From positions 3,286,001 to 3,350,000 of the forward strand of contig OZ020251.1 in the NCBI GenBank assembly GCA_963971285.1: 64,000 bases of DNA, in the 5' to 3' direction. A model generated the notes under the pieces. That model searched no databases. It saw only the letters and a program-made list of their open reading frames with translations, and was not told where the DNA came from. Positions 1 to 12,260 of this stretch are shown here, one piece after another. Both the position numbers and the translations under genes were made by a program. The stretch comes from Astropecten irregularis. Taxonomy: Eukaryota > Echinodermata > Asteroidea > Paxillosida > Astropectinidae. The stretch's first letter is position 1. Each line of letters opens with the position of its first letter.

Positions 1-618
1 ATGAGGTGGTGGCACATCCTGTTCATCTCTATTATGATAAGGTTCTTCTTCGGATCTTCCCAAAGAGACCGGCAAAGTAGGGTGGAGCACAGGCTGTGTT
101 GATTTTTCAGGATCTGCAGATACAAAAAAAAAGTATTGAAAGAGCTGTGTTTCATTATCCTTTTTGTTATTTTTCCCTTTTTAGGCATTTTATCAAAAGC
201 TTGCCTTTTCTTACTAAATAAGGCTTTAACTAACAGTATAATACTATCAAGAGCACAGTATACAGCCATTGGCGTCAATCAGATAATGACAGAAAGAAAG
301 CTATCATCCGATCTGAACAGTCTGTATATAATGCTTGCTGTACCTTGATGTTGTGGCGATGAATCCTTGGAGTCGTCATAATCGCAACTGACTGCATTCT
401 CAACACCAGTAGAGTTATCACTGAATGATGGCTGATGTGGGTGTATCTTGGTAGGTGAGGGCGCTTGATTGTCTTCGCTGGATGTGCTGATTTGTCTCCC
501 TCTTTCCCGTTTCTGATCATACTTCTTCTGTCTAGCTTCAGATTGTCTGTTACGCTTTGCTTTTTGTTTCTCTGCAGCCTTCTTCCTGGGTTTCCGTACT
601 GACTCACTGTCTTCGAGG

Positions 619-3600
619 TCACGCTCTTGTGTACGTTGGATTGTGGGTGCCTGCATAACATCACGATATGGTACCCCGGAAGCTATTGATAAAATGAATG
701 AAGTTTATCATCACCTCGTACTATTTGGTGCACACATCGGTTGATATTATGTGGGGTGCTAGCTGTTGCCTAGTTGTCTGGCGTGTTGAACTCAAAGTCT
801 TGTGGTCCATCTAGAGATTGTGGGTTCGAATCCAGCCATGGGTTACTGGCGCTTGCGTCCGTGGGCAAGACGCTTTGTCACATATTGCTCCTCTTCACCC
901 AGGTAGAGATGGCTTTGTGGTCTGATTAGCCTCTATGCACTGAATACGATAGCCCGGGGCTGCATACTCCCCAGGGAGTTGAGATGGTTTCAGGAATGTA
1001 AATTATGGCCCGATGACCAGGGATAATAATGAATTTGTAATGCGCAGTAGAGTGTACTCATATACCTGTGTAATATAAATGTCCTATATTATCAATATTA
1101 TTGCCAGCAAGTTAACGGCAGACTTAACGAATGGATAAGCAAATAACAATCTTCTTGAGCGGAGACATTATAAGGATACGTTTCTTAGAAAAAATAACCA
1201 ACAAAAGTAACAATTCAAGTCAGGTACCTTAAGCTATTATTTACACTTGTTCATAATTCCAATTGGCTATTAATGAAAAAAGGGCTAGGTTTGCCTTTTA
1301 TTTTGTGTTCGTTTTCTTTTTGCTTTTGTTTTATTTTTGTTTCAATTTAGATATCATTGATCATATCATGATCAGGCATCAAACAAAGGCTTGCTTAGAT
1401 GAGAACTATTATCGATGTTTTCATCTTGTTTAATTATCACATCCGCCTAAGTTCGGGCATGGATCTTACAAAGGACCAAGAGACTACCTTATTCGAAGAT
1501 ATTACATCTACGCATTGTTTGTAAAGGTATAGTTCTGCATAAAGGTATATGTTTGCCTGTATGAGTATATAACATCTGCGTAGCTAGCGTGTTGTTCAAT
1601 ATTACCTTCCACAATTTGCTGTGGTTTTACTTCATTACTGGTGTTTTCCTCTTTTGTGTCTGTCTTTGTCTTGTCATCTGCTTGCTTGGTTAGACACACT
1701 TTCACCCATATTACTATGGTGTGGCCCTCTAGCAGACAGTAAATGGTAATACAATGGCAACACCATACCATAGTGTGGCTCTCCAGCAGAATACATGGTA
1801 TTACCATGGCTACACCATACCATTGTGTGGCATTCTAGCAGAGAGTAGATGGTAATACCATGGTAACACCAATTCATAGTGTGGCTCTCCAGCAGAATAC
1901 ATGGTATTACCATGGCTACACCATACCATTGTGTGGCATTCTAGTAGAGAGTAGATGGTAATACCATGGCAACACCAAACTATAGTGTGGCTCTCCAGCA
2001 GAATACATGGTATTACCATGGCTAGACCATACCATATATAGTGTCGCATTCTAGTAGAGAGTAGATGGTAATACCATGGCAACACCATACTAGGGTGTGG
2101 CTCTCCAGCAGAGTACATGGTATTACCGTGGCAACACCCATACTATGGTGTGGCCCTCTAGCAGACAGTAGATGATGCTAGTACCATGGCAACACCATAC
2201 CATAGTGTGGCTCTCCAGCAGAATACATGGAATTTCCATGGCTACACCATAACATAGTGTGGCATTCTAGCAGAGAGTAGATGGTAATACCATGGCACCA
2301 CCATACCAGGGTGTGGCTCTCCAGCAGAATACATGGAATTTCCATGGCTACACCATAACATAGTGTGGCATTCTAGCAGAGAGTAGATGGTAATACCATG
2401 GCACCACAATACCACAGTGTGGCACTCCAGCTTGGTTATGCATGTTCCTCACCCTTATCGTCTCCTGCAAACACAGTTTCATCTTGCACCGAAACGTCTC
2501 CTTCTGGTGTAGATGTTTCTAAATCCACTCCAGCGATTTCATCTGCTGGTTGATGGGTGACAGTGTCTGTACCACCTGAAGAAACCAGCACCGTTGATTG
2601 GCTGGATGATTGAGTAGGCAGTAGTGGTTCACCAAGCTTCTTTGCTTCTGCGATACAAATAGTTTAAGGGAGGACGGTGAGCGAGGTAAAGCAAGAGAAG
2701 TTGTTTGATCATGAATATATCGAGATTTTTAAAGCTTAAAGAAAGATACCATGAAGATGAAAGCTAAGGCCTTCCATATATACAGTGTAAAGCACTGCTA
2801 CCCATGGAGGCAATCATTACCAGTCAGTGTAATTACAAGATAATGCAATGAAAGACAATAAAAACAATCAGAGTACCACAACATGGTAAATGAAATGAGA
2901 ATGTTAAATGCAACGACTATGAACAAATCATCCAAACTAAAGTGTGTTCGGTTAAAAGATTGAAGCTTGCTGCAATGATAATAAATGAAGTCAAAGCTAA
3001 CTGATCACAACTAGATTGTTGACAGCTATAGTCCTTTACTAAAGATGCCATAGGGTGACATTTTATTATTCTTATTCCATAAATGTCATCACTTATAAAT
3101 ACAAGAGTCTGTTAACAGAGGAAGGCACTACTAAGAGGAGACTACCCACCTGTAGCGTCTCTGGCATCTTGGCGTTTGGCCCTTTTGGTTTGATCTTTTG
3201 GCGTGAAACGTGGCTTCTGAAAACGGGTTTTGAAATAAGCGTACGGGCTTCTTGATTTTGCAGGATATCTGTTAATAACCATCACAGGCCCATCTATCTT
3301 GATGTACACCGCTGCCTGATTCCCCCTGGGTGAAGATTCAGGAGTAACACATTCTGTTTGAAGGAAAAAAATCGTGGTAGAAGTTAAATGTGTGATCCCA
3401 TTTTGGGTAACTTTATGTACCCAACAAATTTACGAGCAGGGAACAGAATAAAATCCGGATTTTAGGTCAGGATTCGAACCCTCTGACATCGTATTTAAGT
3501 CGGCACTTACTGACCCTACCTAGAACTGTAGCAATGGGGTCCAGCTTTACTTGATTGCTTGCCGTATAAAAAAAGAAATGTTTACTCAGTAATATTGTGT

Positions 3601-6600
3601 TAATGCTTTGGAACAATTAACCAATTAACAAAACTGCATTATGTGTGATTTGTACACAACACTATACACAGCTGTGACTTGGTCCATCTTTCTTGCTTCT
3701 AAAGTCGTTTCTTTCTAAAGCATCATCAACTGAGGGATGAAGTTGCCATTTTGTTTCCATTGAGAATAAGCCAAAGTGAAAATGGCCTTTCTAGAGGTCT
3801 TTCTAATGTGGGGAAATGCTTGAATTTGGAATGTTTTGTATTGTTTTCCATAAAATGTACATTGTTTATTCCTGTTAATGGTAAAATGGACCATGTGCAT
3901 GCCCCATTAGACGCGCAAAACAACGCGCGCACGCTCACAATTGCGTGCGCATGCGCTGTTGACTTGAAGACCTGTTCTCCAAAGTCTCCCATTGCGGTAT
4001 ACTTTTTAAAATGTCGCTGTGAGTTGTTAATTAAATACTCACCTATGTCTTCCGTTGGGGGCGACTGGTACTCCGGCAAGGCTTGATCTGCAACCACAGA
4101 AATAATGACCTCCATTTTAAAAACAGTCATCAAATAACCGCAGGGGGAAATGACTGGTTGAAATCCCGCCTACGGACGTCTTATAAAAAACATCTGGGGC
4201 CAATTTCATAGAGCTGCTTAGCACAATAAATTGCTTAGCACAAAAATAGCTTGCCAAATAAAACAAACCACCATTGAAAATTCGATTTGATATTCATGGT
4301 TAGCGAACAACAGCCAAATAACAATTGCAAGTGATACACAACACACGGAAATGTTGTTGTTAATCCTGTTTTCACTAAGACAGAAATGTGCTTAGCGAAT
4401 TTTGGTGCTAAGCAGCTCTACGAAATTGGCCCCAGCGCTTGATATAGTCCCTATCAGCCCACAAAGATCACTGAAACCACAAGTATCCATCTCAGAGGGC
4501 CAAATACATAGGTTGTTACGGTACTTAAATCTGTCTGGCAACAATAGTTACCGCATTGTATCTGGCACAGTAAGATGGCCACTGGTGGCTTCAGTTGATA
4601 CAAAAGCTTTGCAAGTCCAGGGGCCAATTTCATAAAACTGTTAAGCACACAAATTGGCGAAGCATGACATTTCTGTCTTAATAAAAACGGGGTTAACAAC
4701 CAAGTTTCCATGTGTTGTGTATCACTTGTGATACATGTTCTTTGGCTGTTGTTCGCTGACCATGAATATCAAATGGAATTTTCAATGGTGGTTTGTTTTT
4801 ATTGGGCGAGACATTTTTGTGCTAAGTACATGTTTGTGCTTAAATTGGCCCCTGATTTGTTTCTGACGTCCGTGATCCCGCCCAGGTCGATTTGTATCTT
4901 TGTTCACACTTTCATTGACATTTTACCGGTTCCTCAAGTTTATTCAACTAATACTGACCAGCAATCAAGTAATCATTGATTTCAAAAAGAAAACATTTCC
5001 TTGAATTACTATTGCTTTTAGTTAAAACTGCATCTTGATGCTAAACCTTTCTTTAGTATTACATTCTATCATAAAGGGGAAACCAGGCGATTGAAAACAA
5101 AAATGACCTGCTTCTTTTTATTAAAGGTTTTCTCCCAAAGATTTGAGGAAACGTAATGTACACTTACCATCAAGCTCTGTCTTTGTTTCCACCACGTCGC
5201 AGCCTAAACATAAAGGTAATTACAATAGATTCAGTTTGTGTATTGTTAAGACACCGTGTGATGTTTAGTCACGGTTCAATGAAGGCATGTTTAAGGACTG
5301 CGTCTGAGATTATTCAACTAACCATAGCTAGGTTGTTGACAATATTATGATCCTTAAAGGTAATATCTGCAGTTCGAAGAATTTCAGATTCATTGCCAAA
5401 AAAATCAAGGAAGATACAGTAATAGTTATCTGCGAAATTACCATTTTCATACGGTGCCCACTTTTTGAGAAAACAAAAAGGACTGACCGTAGTGAATAAA
5501 TAATTTGGAAAAGGTTGTGGTTGCTTCTCACCTGTTTTAAGTGCATGAACAACATTGGTGACTAATGAAAACAGAAATGTTCACAGAATTACGTTTAACT
5601 TTCAGGGTATGAATATGGTGGTGGTAGAAACATATCGTTTAAATATTTCCTCCTGAAACAGCGAATTATATCCAGAAAGAGTAAAACCAAACACCAAAAA
5701 CATTGTTTTCATCTTTGCAAGATCAAAATCCGTCTTTTGTGTTTTATGAGAAAAATTGAGTTGGTTTTTTCGATATTTTCTCTGGACTCAGATATCCGAT
5801 TTAGCTCAAATTTTCACTGGCTCATTTTCTCATGTACATGCTGGATTAGACAAAAGCGTGTAGTTTTTTCTACGTCACCTTTACCAATGTTGTACACGGC
5901 CTTTAAAGGTAACCTGAAATAGGGATGAAAGTGCTTTCATTATTATTATTGAGTTTTTATTTCAGGTACCCTTTAAACAAGTGAATCCAATACTGGCGTT
6001 TTATTCGTGCATTCATTTACATGTAATGTGTCCCATCAAACCAAGCGTTTTTAAATAAGAAAAAACACAATAGTTCTGAAGTTACCGGCTCCAGTTTGAA
6101 AAATTTTATCATTATCAGTGGTTAATCTTTAATGTCATGCAGTCGAGGGTCATGTGTTTTTTATTAGTCTTTAATGGGTGCATTCGTTTAGCTCCCCCGG
6201 GTCAGCCCTTTCTGGGAATGGTCGTGTTTCACTGCACAAAACAAGTGAGAGAATGGGGACGAGGTTGACTGGTGTCGACCCGGGGGAGCTAAACGAATGC
6301 ACCATATGTTACCGTACCTGAATCATGGGATCCAGATTCCATATCGTCCTTTGAGTTCTTTGAAACTACACGCCGTCTGAATAATTTCTGTAAACGGTAG
6401 CGTCTGATACCGCAATACAGTACCACAGCACAACAACAGACGGAAAGTATAGCCATGACGTGTATAGTTATCCACACGCTACCCACGGGTGCTCCCGTCG
6501 GAGTTACATCAGATGCTATTCAATACAAAATAATGGATAAAACAAAACATGGTAAACAAATGGGAGACTTTGGAGAACCGGTCTTCTAGTCAACATCGCA

Positions 6601-9600
6601 TGCTTAAAACACCGCGCGCATGCTCACAATTGCGTGCGCGTGCGCTGTTGACTTGAAAACCGGTTCTCCAAAGTCTCCCATTTGTTATTACAAGTGTCAT
6701 CACCTTGATGTAAATCTGTGTTCCGAATGTGCACAATCTGGAGTCTTTGCAAAACAAACACATTGTTTTGTGCATAACAATGTTACATTATGCACTTATG
6801 AACACATCGCTGATATGTCTCTGGTGTATATAAGTTCTTACTCGATGAGTAGCTTTACACACCAACACACAATTTTCAAATTCAAATTACATATAAGTGC
6901 AACATTCGTATACATTTTGTTTACAATCTCTCTACTATTAAACTGTCTCTAATAATGGGGGAACCGAACCGATTAAGATTAATATCGCATGTTAAGCTTG
7001 CTCTTATCGATAACACCGAGTGGGATTTCGAAAGAAAGCGATTCTCTCTCAGTACATAGACAGCAAAGAATTCTGCCATAAAGGTCGGATTTAATTGCCC
7101 CGTAATGCGTAGAAATTTTCTTCTTCTTTTTTTATCTCACCTAAATGTTATGCTAGTTTTTGTTTATTTTGTTTTGTATTTTTGTCATTATTTTGTATGA
7201 ATAGGCCTACTGTTAAATACGGCCGATTAACAATTATTGCGCCACCATGAGTTTGTAACGTGTTGGCCAATCACAATTCAGGAAATACATTTTTCGACAA
7301 ACATGAGGCCTTTACGAAACCTGGCTTGAGGCTAGGCTCGGTACTTCTTTTGCTACCGCCATTTGAAGCCCACAAAACGAAATGAAGGGATTCGGCCAAA
7401 TGATGAAGCAGAAGAAAGGCTCCAGCTCCGTCGTGCATCTCAAGCCCTTCATTTCATTGAGGACACAAAATGGGAGTAGCAAAATAAATCAAAAGGCCTA
7501 GCCTCAAGCCTTATTTCGTAAAGGCCCTTTGCATCTTTCCACATGTGCAGTTTGTCGACAACATGGTCACTCATGGTGGCGCGTATTGTAGTTACATATC
7601 AACCATTTCAATTTTGTAATGCATATGTAAGGCAAAATGTTGATCTTTATGAAGCCCTAGTCCAACGGCTTTAATAATAATAATAACAATTGGTTAATAC
7701 CTTTTTAATGTTTACTTCTTATTTTATATCTACAACTAAAATGTACGCCGTTTGTAACTTCTCGCAATGTGACCAAATAAATTAAAAGTCATACTAGTTG
7801 AAGTATTAAATCACGTTTGGGTGGATAAAAAAAAAAAAAATATTTCTGACCAAATCATAGATACCAGGATTCCTGTGGCTGAACTCAAATCCTGTGGAAA
7901 TCCCCACCAAAATCTTGAGTAAGAGACTGTACTAAGTAACCCACAGCCTACGTGGTTGAAGGACAATAAATTGTTTGCATTATTATATCTTCTCCACGAA
8001 TAAATCAATTATAAAGCACAGTCAATGCTTATCAAACTCACCTTCCACCGTAGTGGTACTACCACATGACTCACAGTTTGGAACGTCGGAAACTGGAACA
8101 GGAATAAGAGAAGACATCAAATTATTCCCATTTCAGATTATATCAAGTATAAGAGGGAACCAAAATCACGTTGTTCTGTTAAGGTATGGGGACACAGATC
8201 ATGAACGACACGTTGTTCTGCTAAGGTATGGGGGCACAGAGCATGAACGACACGTTGTTCTATTAAGGTATGGGGACACAGAGCATAAACGACACGTTGT
8301 TCTGCTAAGGTATGGGGACACAGATCATGAACGACACGTTGTTCTGCTAAGGTATGGGGACACAGAGCATGAACGACACGTTGTTCTGTTAAGGTATGGG
8401 GACACAGAGCATGAACGACACGTTGTTCTATTTAGGTATGGGGACACAGAGCATGAACGACACGTTGTTCTATTTAGGTATGTGGACACAGAGCATGAAC
8501 GACACGTTGGTCTATTTAGGTATGGAAACACAGAGCATGAACGACACGTTGTTCTGTTAAGGAATGGGGACACAGAGCATGAACGACACGTTGTTCTATT
8601 TAGGTATGGGGACACAGAGCATGAACGACACATTGTTCTGTTAAGGTGTGGGGACACAGAGCATGAACGACACGTTGTTCTGTTAAGGTGTGGGGACACA
8701 GAGCATGAACGACAGAGTAAGCAAATAATAGTAAGCAAACAAGACAGAAGCATTCAGATTCAGTGACACATTTCACGATTACTGAATTGAAAATGGACTA
8801 ACGAAAGAAAAATGGTGTTCCTTAAAAACAACTAATTCATCTGCACTTTAAGGTTCACGTACCTTGTCCAGATATTTCTACATATCCACTTGTTCCATAG
8901 CCATCCACAGAAAGATGACACCAATATCGCTTCGTTGTGGGTTCAACAGACTTGATCAACAAGGAACCATTTGTGGCTATGTTGTAATTGCCACGATAAT
9001 CATCAATGACAACCATGTCCCCATCGGTGAACTTGATGCCGATAATGTCTGTGCTCTCGGTCAGTCCAAGCCCAGCAGACCAGTAGATTGTAGTTTTCTG
9101 CAGGCTGGATGTGACCGGACACTTGATTCCAAACTCTTCCCCGACCGTGACATTGAAGCTATCTTTGGGAACCGAAGCATCCGTTTCAGGGGGGAACTTT
9201 CGATCTAAGGAAAATGCAAAAATTATTCAGTAAAGAACTTTATCTTGAAGCAGTAGAGGATTTTTTTGTTTGATGAAGGCATTAGGGAAGGGAGAGTTTT
9301 GTGATAGAAACAAAATATCTTGGAAGCACATTGTCAACTACCAAGAAAAACCAGAAAATCATCGTGGTTGTCAGAGTATCCGTTGTTGTTGCATTGGAGA
9401 GAACGTGAAGTTTGTCTATGATGTCTAGAGCTTTAAAGGTAATCACACTTTGGTTCTTATCAAAGAAATACAGATTCATGGGCAGATCCATATCAAGACA
9501 GATACAATAACAGTCATCTGTGCACATTGCAGTCCTATACGGTGCCCACTTTTTGAGAAAACAGTGAAAAACAGCCACAGTATTTCTTATTATTTCATGT

Positions 9601-11136
9601 ACATGCTGGATTAGACAAAGTGTGAATGCTGTTCTGTTACCTTTACAAATTAATGCTGTACACGCCCTAGGTAGCAAGGTCTCATCAGGAATTTCATATG
9701 TGGTGCTTACCTAGGACAATGACTTCCAACGTAACTTGTCTTTGCCTCATGGTCACACGAGGTAACACTCTGCATGTATACTGCCCCTCATCCTCCTTTC
9801 TGACTTGCGAAATAATCAGACCGTAAGTGTCGGACAGCCTGTAACGTTCGCTTAACGTGAAGTTCCTGTCACCAATGGCAGTAGTGTACTTAGCAAGTTT
9901 CGAGCCATCTTCCGCAAACCAAGTAGCGAGACTGAGTGCTTCTCCGTGGTATGTGGGGCACGGTATGTGTTGGGTTTTATTCATCTGGACATAGACGTCG
10001 GGAGCGTAGAACAGCGATTCCTTGATGTCTTCTGAAACTGCAATGTGACAGATGGCCACATGATCATAATCATGAAAAGTATAATAGCAGGGTGTTTAAG
10101 ACTACGAAAAAGTATGTGAGTGATCCCCCATGTGCCCTTTCTCAGGCTGGCGCATTGCTAATGATATGCGTATATACAGGGTGTCCCAGTAAAAAAACGC
10201 AACACTGTGTCGGGAACCGTAATGTTACAATTAAACTGTTTATCACTTCAAGATTCGGATACGTGATACAACCATGTCTTGGCTATCACCATGTAGAATT
10301 TAAGGAAAATCAGGCTGGAATTGGCGAAACTATGACCAATTGAAAGAGTACTCTTTAAAAACAAATTTGCAGTATTTCATAATAAGTGGTCAATACACAC
10401 ATAATGTGTATTGAAAGAAAGATGAAAATCGGATTTTGAGGTTGGGTATATCAGTCTTAGTTTTTCCCTCAATTTCAGTCAAATTTTGCTAAATTTCTAC
10501 ATGGTGATAGCCAAAACATGGCTGCATCACATATCTGAATCTTGAAGTGGTAAACAGTTTTTAATATTCATATAGGCCTAATAGTTCTCGACACAAAGTG
10601 TTGCGTTTTTTAAGACACCCTGTACAGGGGTATGCGAGTGGTTTCATGGCTTCTGATTGAAAAGCGAACAGGGATAATTGACTATTAATGGATAAATGGA
10701 CGCCACCAACATGGGCTGGATAGCTCTGTCACAGCTCTGGAAGAGCGACGGTACGGTATTGCAGTGGCCGCTGGTCCGAATCCCACTCCAGTCAAATTTG
10801 CTCTGTTCACTTTCAATGGCTAAAAATCAAAGTGATAAAAGTATAATCAAAAGGTCCTCACTCATACTCATTTCATGCATGAATGGCTGAATAGAGGGAC
10901 GTACAAGTAGAGGAGTGGACCAGTCCTATACAAGTTTACAGATCAATGACCAAATTAATGACACAAAATCTGTTACCTTCTCTTTTTGATCGAGTCCTTT
11001 CCTTGGTAAGTTGTCTCGTGCTCCATAAAGGACGCGGATGATGTATGTTGGCCCGAGTGTAACTAAAGGGCAGAGCTTCACAGAAACACAAGATCACTAA
11101 CAGCAGCACTATCACAACGGCTCTCATTGCAGCCAT
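619..11136 (-). CDS. Gene A: two-Ig-domain single-pass receptor with long tyrosine-motif tail
   Basis: Eleven coding exons, all joined at phase 1: 11136-10977, 10037-9711, 9204-8863, 8092-8042, 6515-6318, 5203-5168, 4087-4043, 3353-3150, 2647-2453, 1677-1606, 650-619 (1,662 nt, about 553 aa). Exon 1 holds a signal peptide (MRAVVIVLLLVILCFC) and a furin-like RTRSKR site. Exon 2 is an Ig domain (C at HIPCP, W at ATWFAE, EDEGQYTC); exon 3 a second V-type Ig domain (IKCPV, IYWSA, RYWCHL). A short CESC stalk precedes a TM helix at about 306-329. The tail (330-553) has candidate phosphotyrosine sites PEYQSPP, AVYIKI and NPTY near the C terminus. If the donor at 1605 is skipped, exon 10 runs to a stop at 1508, giving about 575 aa ending after YADVIYSY. 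An acceptor just upstream of the ATG (near 11175) suggests a 5'-UTR intron. Role inferred: cell-surface recognition receptor signalling through tail tyrosines; ligand unknown. No orthologue name is justified. Confidence 0.82.
765..1090 (+). mobile_element. tRNA-headed SINE
   Basis: The head has a B-box (GGTTCGAATCC at about 828-838) and a weak A-box (TGCCTAGTTG). The body contains a CACCCAGGTAGAG-type core and a GGTTTCAGGAATGTAAAT segment typical of conserved metazoan SINE bodies. There is no intact cloverleaf, so it is not a tRNA gene. It lies in the last intron of gene A. Confidence 0.6.
1705..2440. repeat. Minisatellite, 106-110-bp unit, ~6.5 copies
   Basis: Higher-order unit made of two related ~53-bp halves (ATGGTATTACCATGGC and ATGGTAATACCATGGC starts). 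The unit recurs at 1795, 1901, 2007, 2117, 2227 and 2333. Each half carries a short palindrome around CCATGG. Open frames through it are artefacts. It sits in the gene A intron between 1677 and 2453, beginning only ~30 bp from the exon 10 acceptor. Confidence 0.85.
3911..3990. mobile_element. CpG-rich foldback MITE (half copy)
   Basis: Right half of the family seen complete at 6562-6680: alternating GCGC/GTGC core, then CTGTTGACTTGAAGACC and ending TCTCCAAAGTCTCCCATT. Intronic in gene A. Confidence 0.7.
4196..4433. mobile_element. GGGGCCAATTTCATAGAGC MITE, copy 1
   Basis: A 238-bp element with inverted ends GGGGCCAATTTCATAGAGC and CTCTACGAAATTGGCCCC. The interior contains ATTGAAAATTCGATTTGATA and GTGATACACAACACA. 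Intronic in gene A. Confidence 0.8.
4620..4852. mobile_element. GGGGCCAATTTCATAGAGC MITE, copy 2 (reverse)
   Basis: About 233 bp, opposite orientation to the copy 190 bp upstream, with the same interior and terminal blocks. Together the two form a large imperfect inverted repeat in the same intron. Confidence 0.75.
5352..5910. mobile_element. TTAA MITE fragments
   Basis: Two broken pieces of the ~360-bp TTAA family. The first starts at CTTAAAGGTAATATC (5352-5475). The second runs in reverse from ACAGAAATGTTCACAG (5570) to CCTTTAAAGGTAACC (5910). They share a GCTGGATTAGACAAA segment with the fragment at 9426-9665. Confidence 0.6.
6177..6303. mobile_element. Foldback element with perfect 27-bp arms
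   Basis: Arms 6177-6203 and 6277-6303 are exact reverse complements, starting GGTGCATTCGTTTAGC, separated by 73 bp. It lies in the gene A intron, ending 15 bases from the TM-exon boundary at 6318, so it could mask that splice donor in pre-mRNA. Confidence 0.8.
6562..6680. mobile_element. CpG-rich foldback MITE, complete copy
   Basis: Ends GGGAGACTTTGGAGAACCGG and its complement; core of alternating GCGCGCATGC and GTGCGCGTGCGC. Located in the intron upstream of the gene A TM exon. Confidence 0.8.
7238..7590. mobile_element. Nested inverted-repeat MITE
   Basis: Outer arms GCGCCACCATGAGT and ACTCATGGTGGCGC; inner arms GGCCTTTACGAAACCTGG and its near complement ending 7533. A relative with GTGCGCCACCTTGAGTTTG occurs at 44965. 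Confidence 0.7.
8167..8713. repeat. 42-bp minisatellite, 13 copies, open in frame
   Basis: Thirteen consecutive 42-bp units without indels. The plus-strand frame reads HVVLLRYGDTEHER per unit and the minus frame is also open. Because 42 is a multiple of 3, long ORFs are trivial here. It lies about 75 bp upstream (in minus transcription) of the gene A stalk exon at 8092-8042, so it is treated as intronic. Confidence 0.85.
9426..9665. mobile_element. TTAA MITE fragment
   Basis: Begins CTTTAAAGGTAATCACACTT and includes AAATACAGATTCATGGGCAG and the GTGCCCACTTTTTGAGAAAA block. The right part is replaced by a GCTGGATTAGACAAA segment shared with 5352-5910. In the intron between the two Ig exons of gene A. 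Confidence 0.65.
10118..10875 (+). mobile_element. tRNA-headed SINE split by a mariner-like MITE
   Basis: The left part (CCCCATGTGCCCTTTCTCAG) and right part (GGTTTCATGGCTTCTGA, then GGATAGCTCTGTCACAGCTC and GTCCGAATCCCACTCCAGTC) match the continuous copies at 50690 and 51300. The MITE at 10175-10624 interrupts it at a TA. Confidence 0.65.
10175..10624. mobile_element. Mariner-like MITE with TA ends, complete (450 bp)
   Basis: Ends TACAGGGTGTC and GACACCCTGTA, followed inward by ACGCAACAC and GTGTTGCGT. It contains mirrored CATGTAGAATTTAAG-type segments about the centre and no coding capacity. Other copies: 62454-62900 and 63677-63891. Confidence 0.8.
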
Positions 11137-11289
11137 TCTATGTTAAAATACGCTGAGTAGAATCAAACTCCCCACCTGAAATACAATCACGGTAATAATT
11201 AAACAATTCAACACTACCCACAAGTATAAGTTTTTTAGTTTGTCTTATACAGTAGCTAAAAATACACGTCCATCATGGTGCCATAAATG

Positions 11290-11420
11290 TTTTAGGTCTT
11301 TTCACACGACGGTTAAAAAACCTTTCAACCATTGAGAAAATAATTCTCTCGTGGGTCTGGACCTCGGTGAAAATCTCTCAAGGATTCAGCAGGGACGTCG
11401 GTCACTCTCAAATATTTGTG
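11290..11420. repeat. Interspersed repeat shared with 42705-42870
   Basis: Contains TTTTCACACGACG and CTCTCGTGGGTCTGGACCTC. The latter recurs as a reverse complement near 42790-42825. It lies just upstream of gene A, with no coding potential. Confidence 0.5.
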
Positions 11421-11516
11421 TCCTTTCACACGCTGAAACTTATGTAAGGTTTTGCTACCATGAGCGAATTTCTCAATATTTTAGAGTTTGTTCATGCTGT
11501 GCGAAAAGGCCTTAAT

Positions 11517-11866
11517 TTAAAGGTAAGTATCATATTTTGGTAAGAAACCGAAAACAGAAATGTTCACAGATTTACGTATAACTTACAGGGTATGAAGATA
11601 TGGTGGTGGTAGAAACATACCGTTAAAATGTTTCCGCCTGAAATGGTGTATTTATCCAGAAATTAGTACAACAACGACCGAAAATCTTGTTGATCTTATA
11701 AAAGATCAAAAATAAAAGAGAAACTACTCAAAATGTGGGTGATTTTCACTGTTTTCTCAAAAACTGGGCACCGTATGGGACTGAAATTTTCACAGATGAC
11801 TGTCACTTTATCTTTCAATGAATTTGCATTTCTTTGACAAAAACCAAAGTATGATGTTATCTTTAA
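11517..11866. mobile_element. TTAA MITE, complete copy (350 bp)
   Basis: Bounded by TTAAAGGTAAGTATCATA and the complement ending AAGTATGATGTTATCTTTAA. Reverse orientation, upstream of gene A. Confidence 0.8.
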
Positions 11867-12260
11867 CAAGCCTACTGGTTTCCAGAATTACTGGTTATAA
11901 AGGAAGGGTGTAGGCAGTAGGCCTAAATATAGAACATGATTTTATGAACACATACACATTCGATCATCACACTGTAAACCAGGACATTGAGCAATATGTT
12001 TTCAAAGGCAACTTCCTTATATTCTGGTAGCACATGATTAGAGGAAATACATCACGGTATCATGGATCAATGTTAATATCAACATTTTGAATAGGCTCAG
12101 CTTTAATTGCTGAAGACCAAAACTGCTGACACTAAGATATTCAGATATAATAATAATCATTATTCAATTTCAAACAATAGTGTCATATCATACTTTGGTT
12201 TTTGTCAAAGAAATACAGATCCATGAGCAGAACTATCAAGGAAGATACTATAACAGTCAT

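Noticed and set aside
279..656. 125-aa Lys/Arg-rich frame as the terminal exon of gene A
   Set aside because: It would need a phase-0 donor, while all good gene A donors are phase 1. Phase 1 reads into a stop at 619 after NPTY. Left as a weak alternative.
1674..2118. Minus-strand ORFs through the 106-110-bp minisatellite
   Set aside because: They are open only because of repeat composition, with no domain. The region falls inside a gene A intron with good borders on both sides.
7975..8766. 263-aa plus-strand ORF with HVVLLRYGDTEHER repeats as a protein gene
   Set aside because: The unit length is a multiple of 3, both strands are open, and there is no start context, splice support or domain. 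Kept as a minisatellite and flagged as a finding.
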